Below are positions 26,427 through 34,765 of a stretch of 45,794 bases of DNA, piece by piece. The position numbers were made by a program, and so were the translations under genes. The notes beneath the pieces are model-generated. The model did no database searches. It was not told the DNA's origin and was given only the letters and a program-made list of their open reading frames with translations. The DNA comes from Gemmatimonadota bacterium (lineage in GTDB: Bacteria; JBHIER01; G020348925), in NCBI GenBank assembly GCA_020348925.1, contig CP070758.1, positions 3,776,965 through 3,822,758 on the forward strand. The letters are read 5' to 3'. Within the stretch, counting starts at the first letter, position 1. Each line of letters opens with the position of its first letter.

Positions 26427-27173
26427 ATGAACACGGAACGAAGAAGTGTGAAACAATTAAGGCCGAGAAAACCATCAATAATGGTGATCGATGATGATTC
26501 GGATGTGAGGGACTCTTTCTCCGTTATACTTGAGGATCATTGTGACCTTCTTTTGGCAGCAAGCGGTGAAGAAGCCTTGGCTCAGCTTCGGGATCGAAAT
26601 GATATCAATATGATTTTTTTGGACTATAAGCTTCCCAGAATGAACGGACTCGACTTCCTGAAAGCATTACATCAGTATAAAATCAACGTACCTGTGGTCA
26701 TGGTCACAGGAAGAGGGACAAGGGATATTGCGGTGAAGGCTTTTCAATATGAGGTGGAAGATTACATCACCAAACCTTTTCGGGTTCGGGATATCCAAAA
26801 TGCTGTCGTAAAAGTTATCGAAAAAAGCAGGCCCCACAAAACCACTCTGACCAGAGCGAAGACATTTATCAACAAAAATGTCCATAAAAAAATGTCCACA
26901 CTGGAGATCGCCAATTCCCTCGGAGCACAATACAGGGATCTGGTACAGCAAATGAAGGCGGATACGGGTATGACGATTGTTGGATTTAAAAATGCAAGGC
27001 GTATCGAATTGGCTAAGAAATACTTGCGGGAAAACGATTGGAAACTAGAGAGCGTCTCCACCGCCGTGGGATTCAGAAGACAGAATTACTTTTCGTACGT
27101 CTTTCGAAAAATAGCAGGTCTGACACCCTCAGCATATCGAAAGCAGTTTCGTAAGTATCCCTTAAAAACATGA
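26427..27173 (+). CDS. Response regulator with AraC-type DNA-binding domain
   Basis: 248 residues from ATG 26427, which has AGGAGAGGGG eight bases upstream; in-frame codons further upstream fall inside the sigma-54 promoter. REC domain about 17-135: DDD at 22-24, phospho-acceptor D66 in FLDYKLPRMNG, VMVTGRG, YITKPFR. The C-terminal domain (about 150-245) is a double HTH of the AraC/HTH_18 type: KKMSTLEIANSLGAQYRDLVQQ, then KLESVSTAVGFRRQNYFSYVFRKIAGLTPSAYRKQ. It would act as a transcription activator. The REC resembles that of the regulator at 18633. The gene stands alone, driven by its own sigma-54 promoter, and a decayed kinase follows. Its targets are not visible here. Confidence 0.9.
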   Translation: MNTERRSVKQLRPRKPSIMVIDDDSDVRDSFSVILEDHCDLLLAASGEEALAQLRDRNDINMIFLDYKLPRMNGLDFLKALHQYKINVPVVMVTGRGTRDIAVKAFQYEVEDYITKPFRVRDIQNAVVKVIEKSRPHKTTLTRAKTFINKNVHKKMSTLEIANSLGAQYRDLVQQMKADTGMTIVGFKNARRIELAKKYLRENDWKLESVSTAVGFRRQNYFSYVFRKIAGLTPSAYRKQFRKYPLKT

Positions 27174-27212
27174 CTGTTCTGCCTGGGAGAGGGCTCGCAG
27201 CTTCATAAAAAT

Positions 27213-28593
27213 ATGGAGAGTGAACACCTCACGGCTGCAGGAATCTCAACTGAGGGGATGTTTGAGATTTCGGAAGAGTAATTCCGCAGTCTGTTCAACA
27301 ATCTCCCAATCGCCTGTTTTGGATATGACCGCAAAGGGAGGATCCAAATCTGGAACAGGGGTTATGAAGAACTGTACGGCCTAAAGGCCTGAGAAATAAT
27401 GGATCCTTCCATTCTGAGGAACGTTGCCCGCCCCGAAGACCGCCGGGTTCGAAGGAAAACAATCAGAGACGTCTTTGCAGGCAAAAATTTCTACTGTTTG
27501 GAATGGGCGGACTGTCGAGCCGACGGATCCTCGTGCATTGTTCGCGTGGATACACTCCCTCTCCGTGATACCCAAGGTGAGATCATCATGGGCATATGCG
27601 CCTGCAACGATATCAGCGAACAGAAGCGCAATGAGGAGTTGCTCATAAGAGCCGCCCAGGAATGGCGCGTGCCCTTCGATGCTATGGTCGATTCTGTTTC
27701 GATCATCGACACAATATGCCGTATCAAGCGGAGCAACAAGACGACGACTCAAATGTTCGGTCTGACCTTTGGAGATCTCATCCACCGCTCATATTATGAA
27801 ATCTTCCACGGTACGAGGAGTCCGATAAAGAACTGTCCCTTTCAGACAATGCTCACAAGTCGGACCTCAGAGAGCGGGGAATTCTATCTCGACAACCTGA
27901 AAGGGTGGGCTTCGATCACGGTCGATCCCATCCTTGATGCGCACTTCGGAATTGTAGGAGCCGTTCACATCGTTCGCGACATCACTGAACGTAAGCAGTT
28001 ACAGAAACAATTGTTGCAATCAGAAAAAATGTTCACTTTGGGTCAATTGATCTCAGGGGTCGCTCATGAACTGAACAATCCCATGACAGGCATCCTTGGA
28101 TTTTCCCAGCTCCTGATGACCTCTCAAGACCTTCCGCGGCAGGCGCAACAATATCTTTCAAAAATCAACCGCGAAGCCGAGCGGACCAGGGGGATTCTTC
28201 AGAATTTGCTTACCTTCGCGCGTCAACGGAAACCTGAGAAGAGAATGGTTCGGCTGAACGAAATCGTCAACCGTACGTTAGAGTTGAGAGCTTACGAGAT
28301 GAATGTGAGTACCATCGAGGTGGTTCGAAAATTTGACCCGAAAATCCCTCCCCTTTTGGCTGATGGGCACCAACTCCAGCAGGTCTTTTTGAACATCATC
28401 ATCAACGCCGAACAAGCCGTACTGCCATCACATGATGGAGGCAGGCTGACTACGGCTCTCCATCTCTCACAGCATAATATAAGAGCACGGAGGCCCCATT
28501 ACTGTTGTGAGTGAAAAGGGCCGAGGGGCCACCTTAACAGTGATACTGCCAGTCGGTACCATTCAAGATTTCGATAATGATGAAGAGCTTTGA
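27213..28593 (+). pseudogene. Decayed PAS-PAS sensor histidine kinase
   Basis: A soluble kinase can be read across lesions. From ATG 27213 the frame runs MESEHLTAAG to ISEE, then stops at TAA 27279-27281, where the family expects Gln (CAA). It continues FRSLFNNLPIACFGYDRKG, a first PAS domain, with a second in-frame stop TGA at 27390-27392 after YGLKA. The frame is then open from 27399: rest of PAS1, PAS2 (about 27640-27990) and HisKA with SGVAHELNNPMTGILG. The HATPase has its N box (NIIINAEQAVLPS), but the G1, F and G2 boxes are missing. The last part (EHGGPITVVSEKGRGATL, VILPV) returns in another frame from 28483 and ends at TGA 28591. Two stops plus a deletion with frame change mean the enzyme is dead. 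It sits three bases before a broken regulator gene. Confidence 0.85.
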
Positions 28594-28596
28594 CCG

Positions 28597-28966
28597 GTGG
28601 TTATCGCGGCTGACACCGCAACGAAGACCGTCTTGGCTGTTGACGATGAATCACGTATAACAGCACTCGTCAGAGAGCTTCTTGAAAGAGAGGGGCAGAG
28701 TGTGGAGATGGCGAATGGTGGAGAAACAGCCATCAGAAAAATCGATGAGGACTACTTCGATGCCGTCTTCTCCGACCCGACGATGCCGGTCCAAAGCGGG
28801 GCTGAGATCGATCTCCAGTGTCAGGAGAAAAACTGGGACATTATTGCCCCCGGAAGCTCTTCGTTTTCTGAGAAAAAACAGACCGTCATATGTTTCAAAA
28901 CCTTTTGAAATAAAAAACCTCGTCTCTTCCGTCAATCTGCGCCTTCGATCGAAGATCTTTACGTGA
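28597..28966 (+). pseudogene. Decayed response regulator receiver domain
   Basis: From GTG 28597 a receiver domain begins normally: VLAVDDESRITALVRELLEREG and FDAVFSDPTMPVQSG with the phospho-acceptor Asp. After EKNWDII (about 28848) the middle of the domain, including the conserved Thr/Ser strand, is missing. The end (PEALRFLRKNRPSYVSKPFEIKNL) is found in the next frame, stopping at 28964-28966. The simple reading is an internal deletion plus frameshift. The gene follows the decayed kinase by three bases and was probably its partner. The +1 frame, which ends at TGA 28906-28908, gives a short nonsense tail, so no functional protein is expected. Confidence 0.8.
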
Positions 28967-29882
28967 GTCAACATATTCTGATCATGTGATCGAAGAAATT
29001 GTATGACCGCGCCTTTTCAGAATGCCATTGTCGAGATGACAGGAGGCACATCACAGCCCATCCGAACCATAAAATTCTCCCCATTAGAACCGCCATGGGC
29101 CCACGATTCCCGAATTAAGAAAATCAAGTTTTGTTGAATAAAGGGAAACTCATTACCACCTAAATTCTGCAATGTTTCGGTTCAAACATAGCAACAGTCC
29201 ACTCTCAAAAAGTCTCACTGTGCAGCCGGTGTGATGCTCGCAAGCGTTGTTCAATGCCGTTCTGTTGACAGGTTATCATAAAGGCATGGTGCCTCGGATC
29301 ACCTCTGTACTCCCTTTCGTTATCGGTTTCATATTCTTCGAGGTCAGAGGCACGTTTCTCACTGACCCGTTCGAGGGCCCATTGGGCAGAGGGCTCCGTT
29401 TTGTCGGGCAGTACGGCTGCAAACAAGTCCCTCGAGAAATCTCGTCACCGTCCTCGCCTTATTACAGAGAGTATGGGAAGTCCAGAAAGTGGTAACAACG
29501 TTGAGGTTTCGTACCAATGAAATGATACATCGACCAACCGAAATGTTATTCAGGAACGCAGAAACAAGCTCTCCATTCGCGTCGAGCGAAAATCGGTTCG
29601 GCTTTTCCCATGATCAGCAAGGGAGGTCGCACTCATTACTTGACTTTTCCACATCGCCGGGTTAGTTTTGCCTCATAAGACACATCGTATGGGCGATGAA
29701 TCCTTTTGCCCTCTCAGGGAATCCAATGGGTGCGATAGACAAAACTTCCGGAATGTTCCAAACCTGCCGGAAGGTCATCCCTCGACTCGCAGCGTTAAAG
29801 AATGCCGGGAAATACCGAGGACAATGAATTTCCCGGTCCCATCATTTTGGACATAAACCATGGTCACAAAGGAGAGGATGTT
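28967..29882. other. Gene-free stretch after the decayed two-component pair
   Basis: About 900 bases with no convincing gene. Short open frames on both strands (for example 29205-29495) have no ribosome site and no recognisable motif. Given the broken genes upstream, this is probably eroded coding sequence. A possible TTGACT at 29640-29645 has only a poor -10 partner (TAGTTT at 29663), so I do not call a promoter. The last 15 bases hold the AAAGGAGAGG ribosome site of the next gene. Confidence 0.5.
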
Positions 29883-31322
29883 ATGGCTCTCGAAAAAACC
29901 TTATCGCGGAGAAATTTTTTACGCTCGTCCGCTTCCGCAATGGGCCTTGTTTATCTCTCTGTCGTTGAACCGGAAATGTATGATCACACTCCTGGGGTAC
30001 ACGCTGTTGATTATCCAGGGCGTTTGTGTTACAATGAAAACCCTCTGGGCCCGTCACCGCAGGCACGGGCGGCGATGAGTAAAGCGGTTGCAATGGCACA
30101 TCGTTATCCTGACTGGTTTTGCTCAAATCTGGAAAGCCGCATCGCAGCTCATCATGGTCTTCAACAAAACAACATCTGTGTGGGCGCTGGCGCGACGGAA
30201 GTCATTCGCCTCATAGCGGATGCCTTTTTAGGGCCTGGCGATGAGATGATTACGGCCACCCCCACGTATTCCCAGATGGGTTACGATGCGACATCGAACG
30301 GCGCCAGCGTTGTTGAAATACCGGTCGATGAGAATTATGACATTGATCTCCAGGGTATTTTTGAGGCTATTGGGTCCAACACCAGGATGATATCCCTGGT
30401 GAATCCCAATAATCCTCTGGCAAGAGTTATCAATAAAACCGATATGGAGGCGTTCATCAGAGAGGTTCCCACAGGTATCGTGGTCGTGGTGGATGAAGCC
30501 TATCATCATTACGTTCACTCCCCCGATTACGAAAGTTGCATCCGTTTCGTGGACGAAGGACTGCCCGTTGTTGTGGTGAGAACGTTTTCCAAAGCCTTCG
30601 GACTGGCCGGAGCCCGCATCGGATATGCTGTGGCTTCCTCCGAATATACCCCTCTCATCGCTTCGACGCAATTGTTCGGAACGGTGAGCAACCTTGGCCA
30701 GGCCGCAGCCGAAGCGGCCCTGAATGACATGAATCATGTGAACAATACCGTAGCGATCAACGACGAGGTGAAGGGCTTTCTTGAAACCGAGTTCACCCAT
30801 TTGGGTTTGGATTTCATTCCCTCGGAAACAAATTTCATGATGATTGACGTTGGCACAGACGCCGAGACGGTGGTCTCCCAGCTTGCTTCCCGGGGTTTTC
30901 TGGTTCGCTCCGGCTGGGGAATGCGGCACCATATCCGAGTTTCAACCGGATTGATGCATGAGGCGGTGAGCTTCGTGGGAGCCTTAAAAGACGTCCTGGA
31001 TCTCGGGTTCCATTACGGTCTCAAAGGGAGTGGTGAAAGTCCGAAAACCTTCGGCTTGAATTCTGTCTATCCCAACCCGTTCAACTCACAATGTAAAATC
31101 AAAATTACGGCCCATCGGGATGAGAACGTGTCACTGACAATTTATGACACACTGGGGCGCAAGGTGCGATCGCTGGTCCATCATCCGCTCCGAGCCGGAG
31201 TACATTATATTCCCTGGGATGGGAAAAACGCTCACGGAAACAGTGTTGCCTCGGGAGTGTACATCATCAGTCTTATACAAGGCGAATGTGCCGAAAGTTC
31301 CAGAGTTACATTGATTCGATAA
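29883..31322 (+). CDS. Tat-exported HisC-like PLP aminotransferase with T9SS sorting domain
   Basis: 479 residues from ATG 29883 (AAAGGAGAGG at 29868-29877, five bases upstream); longer frames lack a ribosome site. A twin-arginine signal SRRNFLRSSASAMGLVYLS lies at the N-terminus. Residues about 45-375 are a fold-type I aminotransferase like histidinol-phosphate aminotransferase: YNENPLGPSP, GAGATEVIRLIADAFLGPGD, VNPNNPLARVI, VVVDEAYHHYV, and the PLP lysine K237 in TFSKAFGLAGARIGYA. About 90 residues at the C-terminus form a T9SS sorting domain (VYPNPFNSQ, IYDTLGRKVRSLV, SGVYIISL). Tat export would allow PLP loading before transport. An exported enzyme of this kind is unlikely to serve histidine synthesis; substrate unknown. 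No other his gene is nearby. Confidence 0.87.
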   Translation: MALEKTLSRRNFLRSSASAMGLVYLSVVEPEMYDHTPGVHAVDYPGRLCYNENPLGPSPQARAAMSKAVAMAHRYPDWFCSNLESRIAAHHGLQQNNICVGAGATEVIRLIADAFLGPGDEMITATPTYSQMGYDATSNGASVVEIPVDENYDIDLQGIFEAIGSNTRMISLVNPNNPLARVINKTDMEAFIREVPTGIVVVVDEAYHHYVHSPDYESCIRFVDEGLPVVVVRTFSKAFGLAGARIGYAVASSEYTPLIASTQLFGTVSNLGQAAAEAALNDMNHVNNTVAINDEVKGFLETEFTHLGLDFIPSETNFMMIDVGTDAETVVSQLASRGFLVRSGWGMRHHIRVSTGLMHEAVSFVGALKDVLDLGFHYGLKGSGESPKTFGLNSVYPNPFNSQCKIKITAHRDENVSLTIYDTLGRKVRSLVHHPLRAGVHYIPWDGKNAHGNSVASGVYIISLIQGECAESSRVTLIR

Positions 31323-31513
31323 AAATGGAAATCTTTCAAGAGGAAACGGGCCCTTCTTCGTCAGCGAGAGAGTGCGCTGGCAAAGATCCAACCGAGGATG
31401 ATTTCGAGAGAAACAAGAGGAAGGAAAATACGCATGGTCTCCATTGATTCGAAGCGAACAAACGTGAGGATGGGAAAAATGGAAGATACAAAATTATCGG
31501 AATACTGGGGAAT

Positions 31514-31972
31514 TTGGTGGTCGCCGATTTTCTGAATACGAAGCCGATCACGGTAACCTCAGATACTCCGATGGCCGAGATTGTCAAAATATTTCTGGAT
31601 CACAGCTTCGGAGGTATTCCTGTCGTTGACGACGGTCTCCTCCAGGGTATGGCCTTGAAAAGAGATCTTCTGGAGATCTATTTCATACCCCACCACGAGG
31701 TGGATGATACCGAAAAATTGCTGCGCTTGGTCTCGCTCATGGATCCTCTCAAACCGGTCAGCGAGTTTATGGAACCTGATCCTATTACAGTCACCCCGGG
31801 GTACAAAGCTTCTCAGTTGGCCCAGCTCATGCTCAAAGATGACACGTTTCTCTTTCCGGTCATTAAAAAGAAGGGGCTTCTCCCATTCACCGCCAAGAGG
31901 AAATTCCTCGGAATCGTTACCCCGACAGATATGCTGCCGCTCCTTTACGAAGCTATGGTCAGAGAGGATTAA
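31514..31972 (+). CDS. CBS-domain pair protein
   Basis: 152 residues with two CBS motifs (about 2-60 and 78-150): FLNTKPITVTSDTPMAEIVKIF, FGGIPVVDDG, then FMEPDPITVTPGYKASQLAQLM and FLGIVTPTDMLPLL. CBS pairs usually bind adenosine nucleotides and gate a linked enzyme or transporter. The gene lies seven bases before the antiporter gene, so it may be its regulatory subunit, as with other CBS-controlled ion transporters (inference). The start is TTG 31514 or GTG 31517, with GGGG at 31507-31510; there is no ATG in the frame, and a stop lies upstream at 31445. The start is therefore less certain than the rest. Confidence 0.75.
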   Translation: MVVADFLNTKPITVTSDTPMAEIVKIFLDHSFGGIPVVDDGLLQGMALKRDLLEIYFIPHHEVDDTEKLLRLVSLMDPLKPVSEFMEPDPITVTPGYKASQLAQLMLKDDTFLFPVIKKKGLLPFTAKRKFLGIVTPTDMLPLLYEAMVRED

Positions 31973-31979
31973 AAGCATT

Positions 31980-33195
31980 ATGGAAGAATCCGGTCTCCAT
32001 ATGGGAGAAATATTTTTGGCCATCACCCTGCTCTTGGTGCTGGCCAAACTGCTGGGGGAGGCGATGGAGCGACTGGGACAGCCCGCCATCTTGGCGAGCT
32101 GACCGCTGGCATCGTCCTGGGCTCTCATCTCCTGGGACCAGTCCTGTTTCACAAACCTTTATACGACATCGAGTCCATGGTCTTTCTCGGGGAAGTAGGG
32201 GCCATATTCCTGCTTTTTTCGGCCGGATATATGGAAGTCGACTTGAAGAGGCTCATCCGCATGGAAAAAGAGTCCCTCATCGTCGCCCTGCCCGGGGTCG
32301 CTGTGGCCTTCATGGCCGGTTTTCTTATCGGGAACTCATTTGGATACGGGTTCATTGGCAACCTTTTTCTCGGCTTGGCCTTGTCCATCACCAGCATCGG
32401 AGTGACGGTGCGAACGCTGATGGATCTGGGGAGATTACAGACCGATTACGGCATGATTATCCTGGGAACGGCCATTATCGATGACATCCTGAGCCTCTTT
32501 ATCCTGGCCATCCTCGTATCCATGGCTCAACCACACGCCACCCTGACGGCATTCGGAGTAGGTTTTATACTCCTCAAAGTTATTGCGTTTTTTGTCGGTT
32601 CGGCGCTCTTTGCCATTTTTTTACTCAGGCCTTTAGCCAGAATCACCAATAGATTTATTTTTGCTGAAAAGCGTTTGGGCATTATGCTCGGCGTCATCTT
32701 CTTTTTCTCACTTTTGGCCAAAGTTACGGGATTGCATATGATCATCGGTGCTTTCACTGCGGGAATGATTCTCGCTCTCCAACCCGATTTCAAGGCAAAG
32801 GACATCGAATACAAAGTGAACGGTTTGGCCTACGGCTTATTTATCCCTCTCTTTTTTGCTATACTGGGAACGAGGATCGACTTCGCTGCTTTAATGCAGG
32901 GCGGAAAACTGGCTCTGGGGATCATTCTTGTGGCCATCGCCGGCAAAATATTGGGGGGGTTATTGGTGGGAGAATAATTCGGTACACGTTGAAAAAATCT
33001 CTCGTCATCGGCATAGGCCTCATTCCCAAAACCGGCGTGGAGCTGGTCGTCATTTCGATAGCCCTAAGTGCCGGTATCATCGATCAAAAAGTCTTCACCG
33101 CCATTGTGGCCATGGTTGCTGTGACAGTGATTCTGACTCCCCTCCTGTTGAAGCAAGCCATTGGTCTCTTGGAGAGAGGAGCGGAGCTCTTTTGA
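31980..33195 (+). pseudogene. CPA2-type cation:proton antiporter interrupted by two frameshifts
   Basis: Read across two single-base losses, this is a full membrane antiporter of about 405 residues, similar to KefB/NapA-type sodium/proton exchangers. Segment 1 (31980-32102) ends LGQPAILAS; the family sequence GELTAGIVLG continues in the next frame, so one G is missing near 32092. Segment 2 (about 32093-32977) holds most transmembrane helices, including IILGTAIIDDILSLFIL with the paired aspartates typical of the ion site. Segment 3, after another missing G near 32963, reads GGRIIRYTLKKSLVIGIGLIPKTGVELV and ends at 33195. Both lesions lie in G-rich runs, so sequencing error is as likely as a real pseudogene. 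Everything else is well conserved. Confidence 0.82.
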
Positions 33196-33431
33196 GTCGA
33201 AGAGAGGCGTTCCTTTCCTACCCTCCCTGGGCTCTCACGGGGGCACAATTGAATTTCCCCGCATTGTTCTCAAAACTTCGGAGTCGTGTTGAGCTGATTC
33301 GTGAGAAGTGAAACCCTCATGAATTGACACGTGTCGAAATGATGTTGTTGCAGTGATGGACTACGAATCACGCGGAGTTCACTCAACGCCCGCGACAGTG
33401 CCCTTTTCGATTTCTCACCAAGGAGGTGGAC

Positions 33432-34124
33432 GTGACACAACAGATGAATGGAGAACAGCGGCTGGAATCTCCTCTTTCCCCCGGAGTTCTTTCTTGTTAC
33501 AGTCATGCATGGAATATCATGCGGGAAAAATTTCTTGAATTTTTCGTCATCACTGTGATTGCCATAGCCCTAACACTTCCAACTGCGGGATTGTCTCTCA
33601 AAGACGAAATTCCGCCGTTCTTTGCGATGCAACTTTTTAGTTTTTCCCTTCTGTACACACTCGTCCTCTTCTGGCCCCTTGAATATGGAATCGATTTCGC
33701 GTTCTTAAAGGGGGCCAGAGGTGAGGACGTAAAGGTCAATGACATTTTTGAAGTTTTTAAAAATTATCTGAATGCTGTCCTGGCACACTTCATCGTCGGG
33801 GCAATCATAGGGATCGGAATACTGTGTTGCTTTGTCCCGGGGATCGTTTTTGCTTGCAAGTTGGCCTTTGTTCCCTATTTGGTCGTTGATAGGAAAATGG
33901 ATGTGATCAACGCTCTCAAGGAGAGCTGGAGACTTACGACCGGACATTCGATGACCGTATTTCTTATCGGGCTCGTGTCGGTTCCCATATTTATCGCGGG
34001 ATTGATGATTTGTTTCGTCGGAGTCATCATCTCCGCCATGTGGGTCGAACTGGCCTTTGCATCTCTGTATTGGTCAGTTGCCCGCTCGGCGGAGCCCGGA
34101 TATGCAAACAATCGAAAAGTATAA
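33432..34124 (+). CDS. Multi-pass membrane protein, YciC/DUF975-like
   Basis: About 230 residues. AAGGAGGTG at 33421-33429 puts the likely start at GTG 33432; an earlier GTG (33426) lies inside the ribosome site, and ATG 33444 is the alternative. A soluble N-terminus of about 25 residues (SCYSHAWNIMREKFLEF) precedes about six hydrophobic segments: VITVIAIALTLPTAG, FFAMQLFSFSLLYTLVLFWPL, AVLAHFIVGAIIGIGILCCFV, VFACKLAFVPYLVV, VFLIGLVSVPIFIAGLMICF and the last near 210. The ALKESWRLTTGHSMTVFLIGL element is typical of YciC/DUF975-like membrane proteins, whose function is unknown. The next gene starts 11 bases later, so the two are probably co-translated. Confidence 0.75.
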   Translation: MTQQMNGEQRLESPLSPGVLSCYSHAWNIMREKFLEFFVITVIAIALTLPTAGLSLKDEIPPFFAMQLFSFSLLYTLVLFWPLEYGIDFAFLKGARGEDVKVNDIFEVFKNYLNAVLAHFIVGAIIGIGILCCFVPGIVFACKLAFVPYLVVDRKMDVINALKESWRLTTGHSMTVFLIGLVSVPIFIAGLMICFVGVIISAMWVELAFASLYWSVARSAEPGYANNRKV

Positions 34125-34135
34125 AGGGGAAGATA

Positions 34136-34471
34136 ATGACCGCATGGATCATGGTTGCCGTGGCCGGTGGATCTCTTTTTCTATCAGGTATGGTTCTCGT
34201 AGCGCTTCGATATCGGCGAGGCGATTTCAATCGATTCGAATTTCTCGTCCTCATGATAAGTGGTCTCGCTGTGGTCCCAATCGCCGTTTTCGGCGGGCTT
34301 TATGGAGAACCAGTGGTGGACTGGGCAGGATTTCTTTATTGCGTATGGTTGGGATTGATGACTGTTATGAGCTGCCGTCGTCGCAAGCGGATACACCACC
34401 ACAGCAATGAATGCCCCGGAAGAGAGAACCTCTCTCCCGAAAACCGCTCCCCTGAAGGCGCAGGTATGTGA
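34136..34471 (+). CDS. Small three-helix membrane protein of unknown function
   Basis: 111 residues from ATG 34136, with AAGGGGAAG (34125-34133) just upstream and only 11 bases after the preceding stop. Three hydrophobic segments are clear: IMVAVAGGSLFLSGMVLVAL (about 5-24), FEFLVLMISGLAVVPIAVFG (about 34-55) and WAGFLYCVWLGLMTVMSC (about 63-80). The end is basic and hydrophilic (CRRRKRIHHH). I recognise no family. Spacing suggests it is a partner of the membrane protein before it. Confidence 0.6.
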   Translation: MTAWIMVAVAGGSLFLSGMVLVALRYRRGDFNRFEFLVLMISGLAVVPIAVFGGLYGEPVVDWAGFLYCVWLGLMTVMSCRRRKRIHHHSNECPGRENLSPENRSPEGAGM

Positions 34472-34635
34472 AGAGCAGAGACACGAGCCGATATGTGAGT
34501 GCCTGGCAAGGGATCACTACGCCCGAAGTGATTTTTCCCCTGTAAGTGCATCTTTTTGCACGTTACCACGTCGACAGATATTCCCGCGGATATTCGGTAA
34601 GATGATTATTTATTTGCACGTTAAGGGAGAAAACT

Positions 34636-34734
34636 GTGGCGAGACACTCCCGTGCATTCCTGGGCACAGTTTTTGCGATACATTTCTGCGCGGCAGGTAT
34701 TATGAGACATGGCGCTCTAAGGCTCTGTGGCTAA
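34636..34734 (+). CDS. Possible 32-residue peptide upstream of the DUF362 gene
   Basis: A GTG at 34636 has AAGGGAG (34623-34629) upstream and opens a 32-codon frame ending at TAA 34732. The product is basic and hydrophobic (starting VARHSRAFLGTVFAIHFCAAG). It could be a leader or micropeptide, or chance. The surrounding gap (34472-34765) shows nothing else. Confidence 0.22.
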   Translation: MARHSRAFLGTVFAIHFCAAGIMRHGALRLCG

Positions 34735-34765
34735 TGGCTCAACAATATCCGAATACGAAGAGACA

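Noticed and set aside
29205-29495. Short frames on both strands after the decayed regulator
   Set aside because: No ribosome site, no motif and no plausible partner; treated as eroded sequence.
33326-33335. Palindrome GACACGTGTC with the same half-sites as the sigma-54 operators
   Set aside because: The half-sites are in the reverse order with no spacer, and no GG-N10-GC promoter lies downstream.
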